A stretch of 64,000 nt of DNA from Pseudoalteromonas sp. OOF1S-7. Lineage in GTDB: Bacteria > Pseudomonadota > Gammaproteobacteria > Enterobacterales > Alteromonadaceae. Made by a program: the position numbers and the translations under genes. Where the stretch lies: positions 248,001 to 312,000 of the forward strand of contig NZ_JAKRFZ010000002.1 in NCBI RefSeq assembly GCF_022347765.1. The letters are read 5' to 3'. The notes beneath the pieces were generated by a model that was not told the origin of the DNA, made no database searches, and worked only from the letters and a program-made list of their open reading frames with translations. The first letter of the stretch is position 1. Each line of letters starts with the position of its first letter. This document shows positions 53,482 to 62,939 of this stretch, in pieces.

Positions 53482-55043
53482 ACTAGCGGCTCCTTTTTTG
53501 CTATATGTGAACTTGCATTTTGGCGGGACACGACAGCCGCCGCCAGGCCAAAGCAGCCAGCAAATAACAACATGCTGAGATCGAAGCCAAGCATCAACCA
53601 GTCTTCATTTAGCAGACTGTTAATGACACTGTGATCCGTGGTGAGCATATTAACCAGAGGGACCAGCACATATACAAGCGTTGTGCACCTCAGCATAGTC
53701 AGCCACTGAGCCTGACTTCGACTAGTCAGACAATACAAACAACACAGCAGTATTGCAGTGAACAATGTATGCATCTCCCAGGCAGCACGGTCAGACATTG
53801 CAACAGGCAGTAGCCGGTTGCTCAGGAAATAGCAGCCGATTGCAATCGGCAGACCGAGCAGAACGCCTCTGTTTAGCCGAACAATTAAAACAATAAGCAT
53901 TGACGGTGTGGCCTCTTTCATCATCTGCTTTTTTAACCAAATGATCATCCCGGAAGCTATCATCGCAGCGCCAAATAACCCACAGAGAAAATATAGCCAG
54001 CGCAGATAGATATCGGCAAACAAGCCTTCATGAAGATGCTCCAACAGGTCATAAATCGCTGCGGCCCGTCCGACTTTGCCCGATGCGATTTCAACCTCAA
54101 CCCGTTCTGCGCGGGCGTGATACTTGAGCAATGAGGCAAACTCAACCCCTTCACTGGCCTCAAACCAGATCTCTATGTGCTCATTAGCAGTGTTCCTGTC
54201 AATGACGCCGACGAAGTTTACTGCCTGGTCGGAAACTCGCTGTTTTGCATCCGCCAGTGCTGCATCTACATTTAGCTGAGCTGGCAAAATCTCAGTTGCT
54301 ATGGTGGTGTAGTCCTCCAGTTGAGAGGCATCATAAAACTGACGATGCATCTGCCGGCCTTCACCATATTGAGTATCAATGACCTGAGACATAGTCACTC
54401 CCATGAGCAACATAACGCCGCTGTAGGTGATCATAAAATGAAACGGCAATGGCAATACACTGAAGACATTGTGAATATCCAGCCAGGAACGCAGACCTTT
54501 AGCATTTCGAAAAGTAAAAAATTCCGCAAAGATCTTCCTGTGAATGATCACCCCGGTCACCAGGCCAGTTAACATTAGCATACCTGCCAGACTGGTCAGT
54601 ATATATCCCGCCAGCGGCGGCACATAATGCAAGTTATAGTGCAGCCGGTACAGGGTTTCTCCGCCGCTGGTATCGCGGACAGACAAGACTTCTCCCGACT
54701 CTGGCCGCAGAGGCTTTTCGTGCCACTGACGACGAACCTGGTTCTCTGGATCGCCTGGCTGTAGCCAGGAAATTTCAATGTAGGGATCCCGGGAAGTAGG
54801 CAAACTGACATACCACTGAGATGCATCATCAGCGTGTTCAGCAAGCTGTGCCATCGCCAGCTCAATGGCCTGTTTATCCGAAACATCATTGCTGGTCACA
54901 ATTTCGGGTTTCATCCAACGGTCGATTTCGTTTTCGAAGTAACCGACGCTGCCAGTCACAAAGATAAAGTACAACAACCAGGCAAACACCACACCGCTCC
55001 AGGTATGCAGCCAGCCCATGGACTGTCGAAATCTTGCTTTCAT
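53475..55043 (-). CDS. PepSY-associated membrane protein of an iron-uptake operon
   Basis: A 522-residue inner-membrane protein. ATG 55043 follows GGGAGG and gives the family start (GWLHTWSGVVFAWLLYFIFVTG, first helix). A periplasmic PepSY-like region follows (PRDPYIEISW to YRLHYNLHYVPP), then helices near LTSLAGMLMLTGLVTGVIIHR, HNVFSVLPLPFHFMITYSGVMLL and the C-terminal set. Conserved His residues in helix starts (HTWSG, HRKIF, HNVFS) fit heme or metal coordination. Relatives act as ferric-siderophore or heme reductases. Overlapping start and stop (ATGA) couples it to the DUF3649 gene upstream. Confidence 0.88.
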   Translation of the reverse strand: MKARFRQSMGWLHTWSGVVFAWLLYFIFVTGSVGYFENEIDRWMKPEIVTSNDVSDKQAIELAMAQLAEHADDASQWYVSLPTSRDPYIEISWLQPGDPENQVRRQWHEKPLRPESGEVLSVRDTSGGETLYRLHYNLHYVPPLAGYILTSLAGMLMLTGLVTGVIIHRKIFAEFFTFRNAKGLRSWLDIHNVFSVLPLPFHFMITYSGVMLLMGVTMSQVIDTQYGEGRQMHRQFYDASQLEDYTTIATEILPAQLNVDAALADAKQRVSDQAVNFVGVIDRNTANEHIEIWFEASEGVEFASLLKYHARAERVEVEIASGKVGRAAAIYDLLEHLHEGLFADIYLRWLYFLCGLFGAAMIASGMIIWLKKQMMKEATPSMLIVLIVRLNRGVLLGLPIAIGCYFLSNRLLPVAMSDRAAWEMHTLFTAILLCCLYCLTSRSQAQWLTMLRCTTLVYVLVPLVNMLTTDHSVINSLLNEDWLMLGFDLSMLLFAGCFGLAAAVVSRQNASSHIAKKEPLVC

Positions 55044-55336
55044 ACTGCCTCCCACGCAAAGAGCAACTGGATTGAACCATACAGCAAGACTATAAGCGTC
55101 GTTACCAGTATGGTTGCACGCCATGCACTTCTGACAGCAAACACGCATATAATGACAAACGTATAAACAACAAAACTCCACATCATACCGGCAACGATGC
55201 CATCTACTTTGTTGTCCACTAGCAACTGAGAAATGGCGATAGCGGCAAGATTTGCAATGACAAATCCGCCAACCAGGGCAAGTAATACCCGCCAGCCAAG
55301 CGCAACGGCTTGAGCAGGCTTTGCTGATAAGCTCAT
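55040..55336 (-). CDS. DUF3649-like membrane protein
   Basis: A 98-residue protein with three membrane helices (GWRVLLALVGGFVIANLAAIAISQLL; GMMWSFVVYTFVIICVFAVR; ATILVTTLIVLLYGSIQLLFAW). ATG 55336 starts it; its stop overlaps the start of the PepSY gene by ATGA. It is the usual small partner in DUF3649-PepSY-DUF3325 operons beside TonB receptors, thought to serve ferric siderophore processing. It lies 80 bases after the receptor gene. Confidence 0.82.
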   Translation of the reverse strand: MSLSAKPAQAVALGWRVLLALVGGFVIANLAAIAISQLLVDNKVDGIVAGMMWSFVVYTFVIICVFAVRSAWRATILVTTLIVLLYGSIQLLFAWEAV

Positions 55337-55416
55337 GATATTAAAACCATAGTGTAAAAAATGGGCACCATATCAGCCACAGTCTACACAAGTACTATGG
55401 CTGATATCGTTTGAGA

Positions 55417-57561
55417 TTAGAATTGATAGGTCAGAGTCAAACGAATATCACGACCGGCTTCTTTGATACCAACCACGTTTTCATACCCAGGGATATGACC
55501 ATAGTCGGCGACGCTGCCATGACTGCGATATGATTCGTCGAGCAGATTTTGAACAGACAAGTCCACTTTCAATGCTTCGAACGGCGTATAACTGATATAT
55601 GCATCAACCAATTGATAACTTGGCTTACTGATGGTTTCCAGCTCAGTGACCCAGCCCAGCTCCATAGAGCGATGGAACACTTCAATATCGTCCAGACTGG
55701 CGACATAGTGATAGTTCCAGCCTAGTTTAATCTGCTCATTCAGGCGGTAGTTAAAATTAACATTGACTGAGTCACCAACCGCATTACCCAGACCACCATA
55801 TTCATAAGCCGCCATATCAATGCCATTGATTATGACTGGTTTAGTTGAATCCGGATCTGCTGGGTCTGGCCAGTTAAACACGGCTTTATTCAGTTCAACA
55901 TCATTGTTGTTATAGCTGACAATTACATCAAAGTTATCAGCCTGATATCCGCCAACCAGCTCAACTCCTTTGCTTTGCAACTCACCGATGTTTTCATAAA
56001 AAACGCCTTCACGGCCCTTAAACTTATCAAACACCACGTCATCAATGGTACTCACATACAGTGATGCTTCAAACAGCCAGGTACCGTCGTTGTATTGCAG
56101 ACCCAGCTCTGTATTTTCGACTTCCTCAGGTGCAAGGTTTTCATTAGGTGTCAGTTCGCCTATCGTAAAGGCATCCGCGACCTGTCTGCCACGCAGTGCT
56201 TCGGCATAGCCCACCGACAATTTAAGGTGTGCGGCAAGCTCATACACCAGCCCCAGGTTTTTGCTGATCCCATCCTGTTTTTTTGTAGAAAATGCGTTAC
56301 TGGTTGTCACCGGGTTGCCATTTGCATCTTTTTCGATGACCCAGGCGCCGTCGACTTTCACCCAGTTTGCATCAATGCCCGTGTGATCAAGCTCATAGCT
56401 GTCGTGACGCAGGCCAAAACTTACCAGTAAGTCATCTCGTAGCTGCCAATGATCCTGTACATAGAGCCCGGTAACGGTGCCCTCTTCATCATAGATCCCG
56501 CCAAAATCGGCATAAGATTTGGAGTCAACTTTGTCGTTTTTGCGCTCGATACCATAAGTGACAGAGTGTGTACCAATGTCGCTGGTATTACGTATATCAA
56601 AGCCGGTAGTTTCGATAGAGGCATCCCAGGTATGTAACTCACGTTTGAACGATGACTCGGTTTGATACACTGTGGTTTCAAGATTAACCAGGGGGCTGTA
56701 ATACCAGGTATGGTTAAGTACCAAGGTTTCGCGCTCGCCCCAGGACGCAAACAAAGGGTCGGTTTCCAGTGGTGCCCAGTTGGTTTGCTTGCCAAACTCG
56801 CCCTCTTCTTTGCGGCGTTCATAACTGACCACCAGCTCCTGAGTGTCTGTCAGTTGTGTATTGATTTTCACAAACCCCAGGGTCTGATCCGCAGCAGATC
56901 CCGGAATTTCCCGGCCATCACCATCCTCCATGTTATCCCGACTGACAGTGACATACGAGGCCAACACCCCAACCGAATCTGTGACTTTACCGTACAAAGA
57001 CACGCTTTCTTTGTGGCCATCATTGGTGAAATAGCTCGCTTTGGCTGTTCCGCCAAATCGTTCGCTGGCCTTGAGTAAGTCATCGGCACTTTTGGTTTTA
57101 AAGCGTATGGCGCCCCCCACAGCGCCAGAGCCTGCTGTAGCTTCACCGGCCCCGGCTTGTACTTCAACGCTGCGTAGCAGTTCAGGCTCTATCGCGACAC
57201 GGCCGATATGGTGAAACAAAGTACTGGTTTGCGGTGCACCATCAACAGTGACATTCACCATGGAATCTTCCAGACCCCGAACAAAAATCTTTTGTGCAAT
57301 CCCCAACGACCCGCCAACAGTCACTGACGGGGTATGACGAAAAATATCCTCCAGATCGTTCGCCTGGTAATTTTCTAGCACTTCTGGCGTGATCTCAGAG
57401 TTGGTTGTAGCACCAACCACGGCTATTCGCTCTATGTGCTGTTTGTCAGTGTCATCACCTGCAATCTCAGCATGGGCATTGGTTGCAAAACCGGTCAAAG
57501 CGACCGTACAGGCTACAAGGCTTTTCTTAAACAAATGATTCTTATGTGGGATAAATGGCAT
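55417..57561 (-). CDS. TonB-dependent outer-membrane receptor (iron/heme type)
   Basis: A 714-residue receptor with signal peptide (ALTGFATNAHA) starting at ATG 57561. A TonB-box-like IERIAVVGA is followed by the plug (LEDIFRHTPSVTVGG, IFVRGLEDSMVNVTVDGAPQ, EVQAGAGEATAGSGAVGGAI). A 22-strand barrel follows with TBDR landmarks (GLYVQDHWQ, SVGYAEALRGRQ, NLLDESYRSHG) and a C-terminal TLTYQF. The EVQAGAGEATAGSGAVGGAI stretch resembles heme/hemoglobin receptors, but the substrate is not certain. Downstream PepSY genes and the Fur-like site 96 bp upstream indicate iron control. Confidence 0.93.
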   Translation of the reverse strand: MPFIPHKNHLFKKSLVACTVALTGFATNAHAEIAGDDTDKQHIERIAVVGATTNSEITPEVLENYQANDLEDIFRHTPSVTVGGSLGIAQKIFVRGLEDSMVNVTVDGAPQTSTLFHHIGRVAIEPELLRSVEVQAGAGEATAGSGAVGGAIRFKTKSADDLLKASERFGGTAKASYFTNDGHKESVSLYGKVTDSVGVLASYVTVSRDNMEDGDGREIPGSAADQTLGFVKINTQLTDTQELVVSYERRKEEGEFGKQTNWAPLETDPLFASWGERETLVLNHTWYYSPLVNLETTVYQTESSFKRELHTWDASIETTGFDIRNTSDIGTHSVTYGIERKNDKVDSKSYADFGGIYDEEGTVTGLYVQDHWQLRDDLLVSFGLRHDSYELDHTGIDANWVKVDGAWVIEKDANGNPVTTSNAFSTKKQDGISKNLGLVYELAAHLKLSVGYAEALRGRQVADAFTIGELTPNENLAPEEVENTELGLQYNDGTWLFEASLYVSTIDDVVFDKFKGREGVFYENIGELQSKGVELVGGYQADNFDVIVSYNNNDVELNKAVFNWPDPADPDSTKPVIINGIDMAAYEYGGLGNAVGDSVNVNFNYRLNEQIKLGWNYHYVASLDDIEVFHRSMELGWVTELETISKPSYQLVDAYISYTPFEALKVDLSVQNLLDESYRSHGSVADYGHIPGYENVVGIKEAGRDIRLTLTYQF

Positions 57562-57647
57562 GATTTACATCTCAGTCAAACAACAGTTAAAAGTATAAAT
57601 CGGAATTATTGTCATTTAGACTTCTCAATCAATCACTTTTACAACTG

Positions 57648-58991
57648 TTACATTTGGGTAATGGGAATCATTATCGTAACTACAAGCCCTCCAGCACCGG
57701 GATTATGCGCAGAGATACATGCACCCACGCTCGTCAGGTGTCGCTTCGCCAGCGCCAATCCCAGACCAAAGCTATCGCTTTGTGCGTGCCGGGCATTATC
57801 AACACGGAAGAAGGGTTCAAAGACCTTCTCAATAAAGGCCTCTGGGATCCCGGGTCCCTGATCCTGAATACGAAGGCAATACTGCTTTGCTTGCTGTGTC
57901 AGCGTTATCTGTACCTTTTTACCTACCGGCGTGTAACGCAGTGCATTGCGAATGACGTTTTCAATGGCTGGGCACAACGCACGATGACAACTGTTTTGCA
58001 CTAAGGCGCTAGTCGGTGAATCGAAGACAATACACCTGCTGGGAAACTCGAATCTGGCGTCTTCCACCAGCACATCGAGCAGATCCACTAAGTCAACGTT
58101 TTCTCTTTTGAGCAGCGGTTTTTCGTTCTCCAACCAGGCCAGTGTCAACGCGTCTTCGACGAGTTTGCGGATCTGTCCGGACTCTCTGGCGATCCGCGCA
58201 AGGTGTGTCTGGGCATCCTGCACATCAAAACTCTCGACCGCAATATCGAGGCGGGTAAGCGGTGTACGTAACTCATGGGACAAATCCGCAATGAGCTGTC
58301 GCTGACTGGCGATCAGCTCGCCAATCCTGACCGCCATTTGATCAAATGTGGCGGCAAGGTGGGCAAACTCATCATTGCGCTTGCCCAGATACCTGCCCAG
58401 CCTGACCTTAAAATTTCCCTGACTAAATGCCGACGTCGCACTGTCCAGCTTGCGCAGCGGGGTAATAATATGCCGATATAGTAACACTGACAGCACCGCT
58501 AACACGGCCATCGGGATCAAAACCTGAAGCAAAAACTTGGTTGTCGCCCAGTAAGTGCCGGGCCGCATTCTGCTGGGTAACTTTATCAGCAAGCTGGCAT
58601 TGCTGTGTTCAAATGGCAGTTCCATCACCGGGTTAGCGGCAAAATACAAATGAATTTTCCATTCTATGCTGCGTCCAAAATGGTAGGTCCCAACAATGTC
58701 TTTGTCTATCGGCTCACCAGCAAGATGAACCGCTCTGAAACTGGCCACCGATGCCCAGGTCGACTCTTCGCTCATCAATTGCTGTAACCAAGCGTTCAAC
58801 GCCTTGGTATTATTGTCCATGTAGAGTTGTTCGGACTTTACACGCCACTGCGTCAGCTCAGTACGATCCGCTTTCGCTATCATGCTCATGGTTTCTTCGG
58901 TTTTTAATGTCAGAGCGTGTAACAGGTAAAAAAATACCACCAAGCCAGTCGCTACAATCAGGCACAGCTTCCAGAGAAATGTACGCTTCAT
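57648..58991 (-). CDS. Sensor histidine kinase of the iron-linked two-component pair
   Basis: A 447-residue EnvZ/CpxA-like kinase: N-terminal helix (LCLIVATGLVVFFYLLHAL), periplasmic sensor, second helix (VLIPMAVLAVLSVLLY), HAMP, HisKA with LIADLSHELRTPLTRLD, and HATPase with N box NVIRNALRY and G motifs DQGPGIP and FGLGLALAK. Start ATG 58991 overlaps the regulator stop (ATGA), so the two are translated together. It lies between the response regulator gene and the TonB receptor gene, all on one strand. The signal may be iron, heme or the receptor state; this is not shown. Confidence 0.92.
   Translation of the reverse strand: MKRTFLWKLCLIVATGLVVFFYLLHALTLKTEETMSMIAKADRTELTQWRVKSEQLYMDNNTKALNAWLQQLMSEESTWASVASFRAVHLAGEPIDKDIVGTYHFGRSIEWKIHLYFAANPVMELPFEHSNASLLIKLPSRMRPGTYWATTKFLLQVLIPMAVLAVLSVLLYRHIITPLRKLDSATSAFSQGNFKVRLGRYLGKRNDEFAHLAATFDQMAVRIGELIASQRQLIADLSHELRTPLTRLDIAVESFDVQDAQTHLARIARESGQIRKLVEDALTLAWLENEKPLLKRENVDLVDLLDVLVEDARFEFPSRCIVFDSPTSALVQNSCHRALCPAIENVIRNALRYTPVGKKVQITLTQQAKQYCLRIQDQGPGIPEAFIEKVFEPFFRVDNARHAQSDSFGLGLALAKRHLTSVGACISAHNPGAGGLVVTIMIPITQM
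57657..57675 (-). promoter_or_regulatory. Fur-box-like site upstream of the TonB receptor
   Basis: GGTAATGGGAATCATTATC matches 16 of 19 positions of the classical Fur box by eye. It overlaps the last codons of the kinase gene and lies about 95 bases before the receptor start, where a promoter for the receptor operon is expected. Confidence 0.6.
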
Positions 58992-59671
58992 TTAAAACAA
59001 TATCCTTGTCCATGGACAGTTTGCAGCCGCTCTCCAAACCAATTGGCCTCATTGAGCTTTCTGCGTACCCGGCTTAAATGCATATCAAGGCTGCGATCAT
59101 AAGCGCCAAGCTTTTTGTTCAGTACCGACAAATAGAGATCGGACTTGGGGACTATGGTATTTTGCTGTGACATCAATTCCCACAATAACTTAAACTGAAT
59201 GGGGGTGAAATCCAGTGGCTTGCCATGGAGTGTGATCAACTGTGAATGCAATGTCAGTCTGAGCCCGTCGACTGAAATTTCAGACTGCATAATTGGCGCA
59301 GTACTACCATGACTACGCCTTAACAGACGCTCAATTCTCAGCAATAATTCTGTTGCATTAAACGGCTTTGCTACATAGTCATCCGCACCGTGACTGAGGC
59401 CCAATATTCGTTCTTCTTCAGCCCCTTTAGCTGAGACCATGATCACCGGCTGCTGGCTCGACGCGCGTAACTTTTGTAGCACAGTGACCCCGTCAAGCTT
59501 AGGTAACATTTTATCCAGCAGGATCAGATGATGTTGCTGCGTCTTTGCGACCTCAAGCCCGCTTTCACCATCAAAGCACTGATCGATGTGATACCCCGCC
59601 TTGCGCAATAAATCAGCCAGATAAGTGCTTAATGTGCTGTCATCTTCAATTAAGAGTATTTTTTGTACCAC
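58988..59671 (-). CDS. OmpR-family response regulator
   Basis: A 227-residue regulator starting at GTG 59671 (MVQKILLIEDD), with GGAG seven bases upstream; the open frame extends to a TTG at 59683. The receiver has the acidic pair EDD, the phosphoacceptor in LILLDKMLP, and VSAKGAEEERILGLSHGADDYVAKPF. The C-terminal winged helix has FTPIQFKLLWELM and DMHLSRVRRKL, then VHGQGYCF. It is the first gene of the unit RR-kinase-receptor-DUF3649-PepSY-DUF3325. Confidence 0.93.
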   Translation of the reverse strand: MVQKILLIEDDSTLSTYLADLLRKAGYHIDQCFDGESGLEVAKTQQHHLILLDKMLPKLDGVTVLQKLRASSQQPVIMVSAKGAEEERILGLSHGADDYVAKPFNATELLLRIERLLRRSHGSTAPIMQSEISVDGLRLTLHSQLITLHGKPLDFTPIQFKLLWELMSQQNTIVPKSDLYLSVLNKKLGAYDRSLDMHLSRVRRKLNEANWFGERLQTVHGQGYCFK

Positions 59672-59687
59672 ACAAGGCTCCAAAAAT

Positions 59688-59706
59688 AATAATGAGAATC
59701 AGTTGC
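59688..59706 (-). promoter_or_regulatory. Weak Fur-box-like site before the response regulator
   Basis: AATAATGAGAATCAGTTGC keeps the core TAATGA and AATCA of the Fur box but diverges at the end. It sits within 20 bases of the regulator start. Together with the better site before the receptor it suggests that the whole unit is iron-controlled. Confidence 0.45.
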
Positions 59707-59874
59707 AAGTGAGTATAGTAAGGATTGAAACTGTAAATGTAAATTGTACTCACCTGATGAATATTGATGTATGCACAATTAGCAAATGATCACAGAGTGT
59801 AATTGGCTGTAATCGCGCTGATTTTAGGGCTGCACCATAATAAGACATCTCACTACCCCTACAGGATTATACTC

Positions 59875-60135
59875 ATGGCATTTCCTACCGCAGTAAACAA
59901 CCAGATCACGGATTCAGTTTCTCAGGCCAATACCAAAGTTCTTGGAGACGCCCCGGCCGTTGCAATGGGCAATTTGATGCAGGCTTCAAGCCAGGCATTC
60001 GCCAATACAGCCCACCGCGCAACACTCTCGCAAAAGTTTTCCATGTCTCCCGTCGCCCTGGGCGTGAGCAATTTGTATAACTTAGACACCGCATCAACCG
60101 GCATTGCGACACGCACGATTTTTAATCGCGGCTAG
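59875..60135 (+). CDS. rebB: RebB-family R-body structural protein (orphan copy 5)
   Basis: An 86-residue RebB protein starting at ATG 59875 (AGGA site); the frame is open 24 codons further upstream but the MAFPTAVNNQITDSV start is the family start. The first two thirds follow the family (SQANTKVLGDAP, VAMGNLMQASSQAFANTAHRAT), and the last part is shorter (SPVALGVSNLYNLDTASTG). It is isolated from the other reb genes by 14 kb and sits between two two-component systems, with no TACCAA box upstream, so it may have its own regulation. Confidence 0.9.
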   Translation: MAFPTAVNNQITDSVSQANTKVLGDAPAVAMGNLMQASSQAFANTAHRATLSQKFSMSPVALGVSNLYNLDTASTGIATRTIFNRG

Positions 60136-60270
60136 CACCGCTGAGTTATTTTGTTTATTTATTAGTTTGCAACCATTCACCGTAGAAAAATGACTGTTCA
60201 CTCAGCTTGTTACTGTAGTGCTCCCCAAATAAGGTAAACTGTCCTTATGTCATTTACTTAACGGATTGAG

Positions 60271-61284
60271 ATGTCAGTAATCTATTTACAGCGTAACGAG
60301 CAGTTCATGGCACTGGCCACCATCGCCATGGTGAGCCTGTCGATTAGCTTAACCGACTGGGTGCAGCGCGCACTGCCGCTCTCACCCCTCATTGTCTTCT
60401 CTTCACTGGCTGCTGTACTGTTTATGTATTGGTTGCCTATGCTCGTCAGTTATGTACTGATACGACGCGTAGCAATTTCACACTGGGTTGCGCAATATGG
60501 CCTGCTTTATTTGGCTATAGTTTCTGGCACTTTGGTATTTGGGGCGCTACGCGCTCAGCTGCTCGAGATCCGCGCCCTGGAATTAGCAGAAGCGCTGTTC
60601 ATTGCTCTGCCATGGAGTAGCGGTATTTTTGTGCTGACAAAGTTTTACCTTACGCAAAAGCACCTCAAAGATGAGCAGTTACTACGCCAGCAGGCAGAGC
60701 TCAGGTTACTCCACAGCCAGCTTAACCCACACTTTTTGTTTAACAGTTTAAACACCATTGCTGCACTGACCTCGTCTCGCCCGGCGCAAGCCGAAACGCT
60801 GGTTCATAACCTGTCGGCTATTCTGCGCTACTCACTCAGGCATACCACATCAGGGCGTACCGAGTCGCCCGCGGTTAATCTGTCCGATGAGCTCATAACA
60901 CTTCATAAATGGTGTGAGATCGAACAGTGCCGGTTTGGTGAAAATTTGCAAATCGAGTTCAGGGTCGACGAAACGCTGCTCGGTGTTACCTTACCTGCTA
61001 TGGTGATCCAGCCGCTCATTGAAAATGCCATCAAACATGCTCAGCAGCGCCCGCTGTGCATCACCATTCAAGCCCGCCTTGAGCAGGGATTAGCATCTAT
61101 TTCAGTCACTGACAATGGTGTGGGCTTTCCCGAGTCTGTGTTGGCGGGTGATGCGCAAGCAGGCCTGGGCCTGGCGATTACCCGCTCCCGACTCAAGCTG
61201 GAGGCCAATGCTGAACTGACGCTCTCTAACTTGCCCAATGGTGGCGCCAAAGCACTGTTTGTGCTGAAGGAACAACAATGCTGA
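60271..61284 (+). CDS. LytS/AlgZ-like sensor histidine kinase
   Basis: A 337-residue kinase starting at ATG 60271. Four membrane helices occupy about residues 10-125. A short linker leads to the His_kinase motif LLHSQLNPHFLFNSLNTIAAL, in which the His of NPHFLFN is phosphorylated. An HATPase part follows (QPLIENAIKHA, DNGVGFP, GLGLAITRSRL). It overlaps the LytTR regulator gene by seven bases. It is a typical LytS-type pair; the signal is unknown. Confidence 0.92.
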   Translation: MSVIYLQRNEQFMALATIAMVSLSISLTDWVQRALPLSPLIVFSSLAAVLFMYWLPMLVSYVLIRRVAISHWVAQYGLLYLAIVSGTLVFGALRAQLLEIRALELAEALFIALPWSSGIFVLTKFYLTQKHLKDEQLLRQQAELRLLHSQLNPHFLFNSLNTIAALTSSRPAQAETLVHNLSAILRYSLRHTTSGRTESPAVNLSDELITLHKWCEIEQCRFGENLQIEFRVDETLLGVTLPAMVIQPLIENAIKHAQQRPLCITIQARLEQGLASISVTDNGVGFPESVLAGDAQAGLGLAITRSRLKLEANAELTLSNLPNGGAKALFVLKEQQC

Positions 61285-61979
61285 ATATCGCCATTATCGA
61301 AGATGAACTGCCGGCATTACAAAAACTTAAAACGCAGCTGAGTCAGCTGTGTCACTACCAGCTTGTCTATCATGGCGAGGACCCTGCGATATTTTTATCG
61401 TGTTTCGGTCAACATCAAATTGACCTGGTCTTTCTTGATATTAATCTGCCGGGACTGAACGGTGTGCAACTGAGCCAGAAGTTAGGTGCAGCCGGATTTA
61501 AAGGCCAGATCATCTTTACCACAGCCTACAGTGAATTTGCCGTTGATGCGTTTACACTCGGCGCAACGGACTACTTGCTCAAGCCCTATACCAATGAACG
61601 ACTAGCCCTGGCACTGTCGCGGGTTGCCGCACAAGGCATGCCCGGCACTGAGCCATTAGTGCTGACCAGCAAAGTCGGCGATAAGGTAACGCGTATTGAA
61701 GCCAGCCAGATTGAAGTCATCAAGCTGGAACACGGCCATGCCATCGCATACAGCGCCACACACACTTACCCCATAGATCTGACGCTTGAAGAGCTCATGG
61801 CCACGCTGCCCGATGTGTTTCTGCGTATTCACCGTAACGCCATTGTCAACCACCTGAAAATAAGCACACTGGAGCGCTGGGTTACCGGGGGGTACCTGAT
61901 CAAACTGGCACACAGTGGGCAACAGGTGATCAGCAGTCGCAGTGGTGCAAAGCTGCTGAGGCAAAAACTACAGATTTAA
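61278..61979 (+). CDS. LytTR-family response regulator
   Basis: A 233-residue regulator. The receiver has IIEDE, LVFLDINLPGLNG and the switch TAYSEFAVDAF, with DYLLKPY. The C-terminal LytTR DNA-binding domain contains IEVIKLEHGHAIAYS, LEELMATLPDVFLRIHRNAIVN and GGYLIKLAHSGQQVISSRSG. Its start overlaps the kinase stop, so they are co-translated. The lipoprotein hydrolase gene 50 bases later may be in the same transcript. Confidence 0.93.
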   Translation: MLNIAIIEDELPALQKLKTQLSQLCHYQLVYHGEDPAIFLSCFGQHQIDLVFLDINLPGLNGVQLSQKLGAAGFKGQIIFTTAYSEFAVDAFTLGATDYLLKPYTNERLALALSRVAAQGMPGTEPLVLTSKVGDKVTRIEASQIEVIKLEHGHAIAYSATHTYPIDLTLEELMATLPDVFLRIHRNAIVNHLKISTLERWVTGGYLIKLAHSGQQVISSRSGAKLLRQKLQI

Positions 61980-62029
61980 CACCGAGTCCTGCGGCTCGCC
62001 CAAACAATAAAAAAACAAAGGAAACTGAT

Positions 62030-62875
62030 ATGAAAAACATAATGCCGATCCTGCTGGCAGGGCTGCTTAGTGCCTGCAATTCAGCCATGGACCCCGATGT
62101 GAAGCGCCATTTTATTGATGACGATCAGGCACACCCGCTGGTTGTGCTGCTTGGTGGCAGCGAAGGCGGTAATACCCTGGCGAAACCCCATTTTCAGCCC
62201 CTGCTGGATAGCTTTCATAAACACGGTATGTCTGTTGCGTCGCTCGCCTATTTTGGTACACCGGGCACGCCTTCGAGACAAATTTCGCTGTCGCTTGATG
62301 ACATTGCCACACGAATCAGCAAGCTGGCAAACGACCCCAGGATCAACTCAAATTGCATTACGGTGTACGGTTTTTCCAAAGGTGCGGAGCTGGCGCTGCT
62401 GCTGGCTGCGCACTTTGAGCACATTAACCATGCGGTAGCGGTCATGCCCAGCCATGTTAGCTGGAACGCGGTAAAAACCTTTTCCTCACAGCCAGGCTGG
62501 CAGCTTAAGCAAACTCCTTTACCCTATGTTGATGCGCCGCTGATTTCCTGGCCAATGCAAAAAGGGGTAGTCACCGGCATATATACACCAGCATTCAAAA
62601 ACGCACTTGAAAATGCAGCGGCCAGTACCCTTAATGCCGCCCGGATCCCGGTAGAAAAAACCAATGGCCCAGTATTGCTGGTCTCAGCCAAGCAGGATGA
62701 GATCTGGCCATCTCATAGGATGGCAAACAACATCATCGACTCCCTGCAACAGGCTGATTTTGCCTATCCATATGATCATATAGAGTTACCTGGCGGCCAC
62801 TACAGTTTTAACCGTGAAACGCAGGCTCAGGTCAATCAGTTCTTAACCAATACACTGGTTAAACAGTGCCAGTAA
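62030..62875 (+). CDS. BAAT/dienelactone-hydrolase-like lipoprotein
   Basis: A 281-residue alpha/beta hydrolase with a lipoprotein signal (LLAGLLSAC) starting at ATG 62030 after AAAGGAAAC. The catalytic triad is visible: nucleophile in VYGFSKGAE, acid in SAKQDEIWPS and His in LPGGHYSF. VVLLGGSEGGN forms the oxyanion side. It resembles acyl-CoA thioester hydrolase/bile acid-CoA C-terminal (BAAT) domains; in the periplasm or on the surface it would act on esters and not CoA thioesters. It is convergent with the last gene. Confidence 0.85.
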   Translation: MKNIMPILLAGLLSACNSAMDPDVKRHFIDDDQAHPLVVLLGGSEGGNTLAKPHFQPLLDSFHKHGMSVASLAYFGTPGTPSRQISLSLDDIATRISKLANDPRINSNCITVYGFSKGAELALLLAAHFEHINHAVAVMPSHVSWNAVKTFSSQPGWQLKQTPLPYVDAPLISWPMQKGVVTGIYTPAFKNALENAAASTLNAARIPVEKTNGPVLLVSAKQDEIWPSHRMANNIIDSLQQADFAYPYDHIELPGGHYSFNRETQAQVNQFLTNTLVKQCQ

Positions 62876-62891
62876 CCACACTTTGAGGCAG

Positions 62892-62932
62892 CAGCCGCCA
62901 GTTACCGGTAGGCACTGAGTAACTGGCGGCTG
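62892..62932. terminator. Long-stem terminator between convergent hydrolase genes
   Basis: CAGCCGCCAGTTAC (62892-62905) pairs perfectly with its reverse complement at 62919-62932, a 14-bp stem with a 13-base loop. T runs are weak on both sides, but the position between converging genes fits bidirectional termination. Confidence 0.75.
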
Positions 62933-62939
62933 GGTTGAA

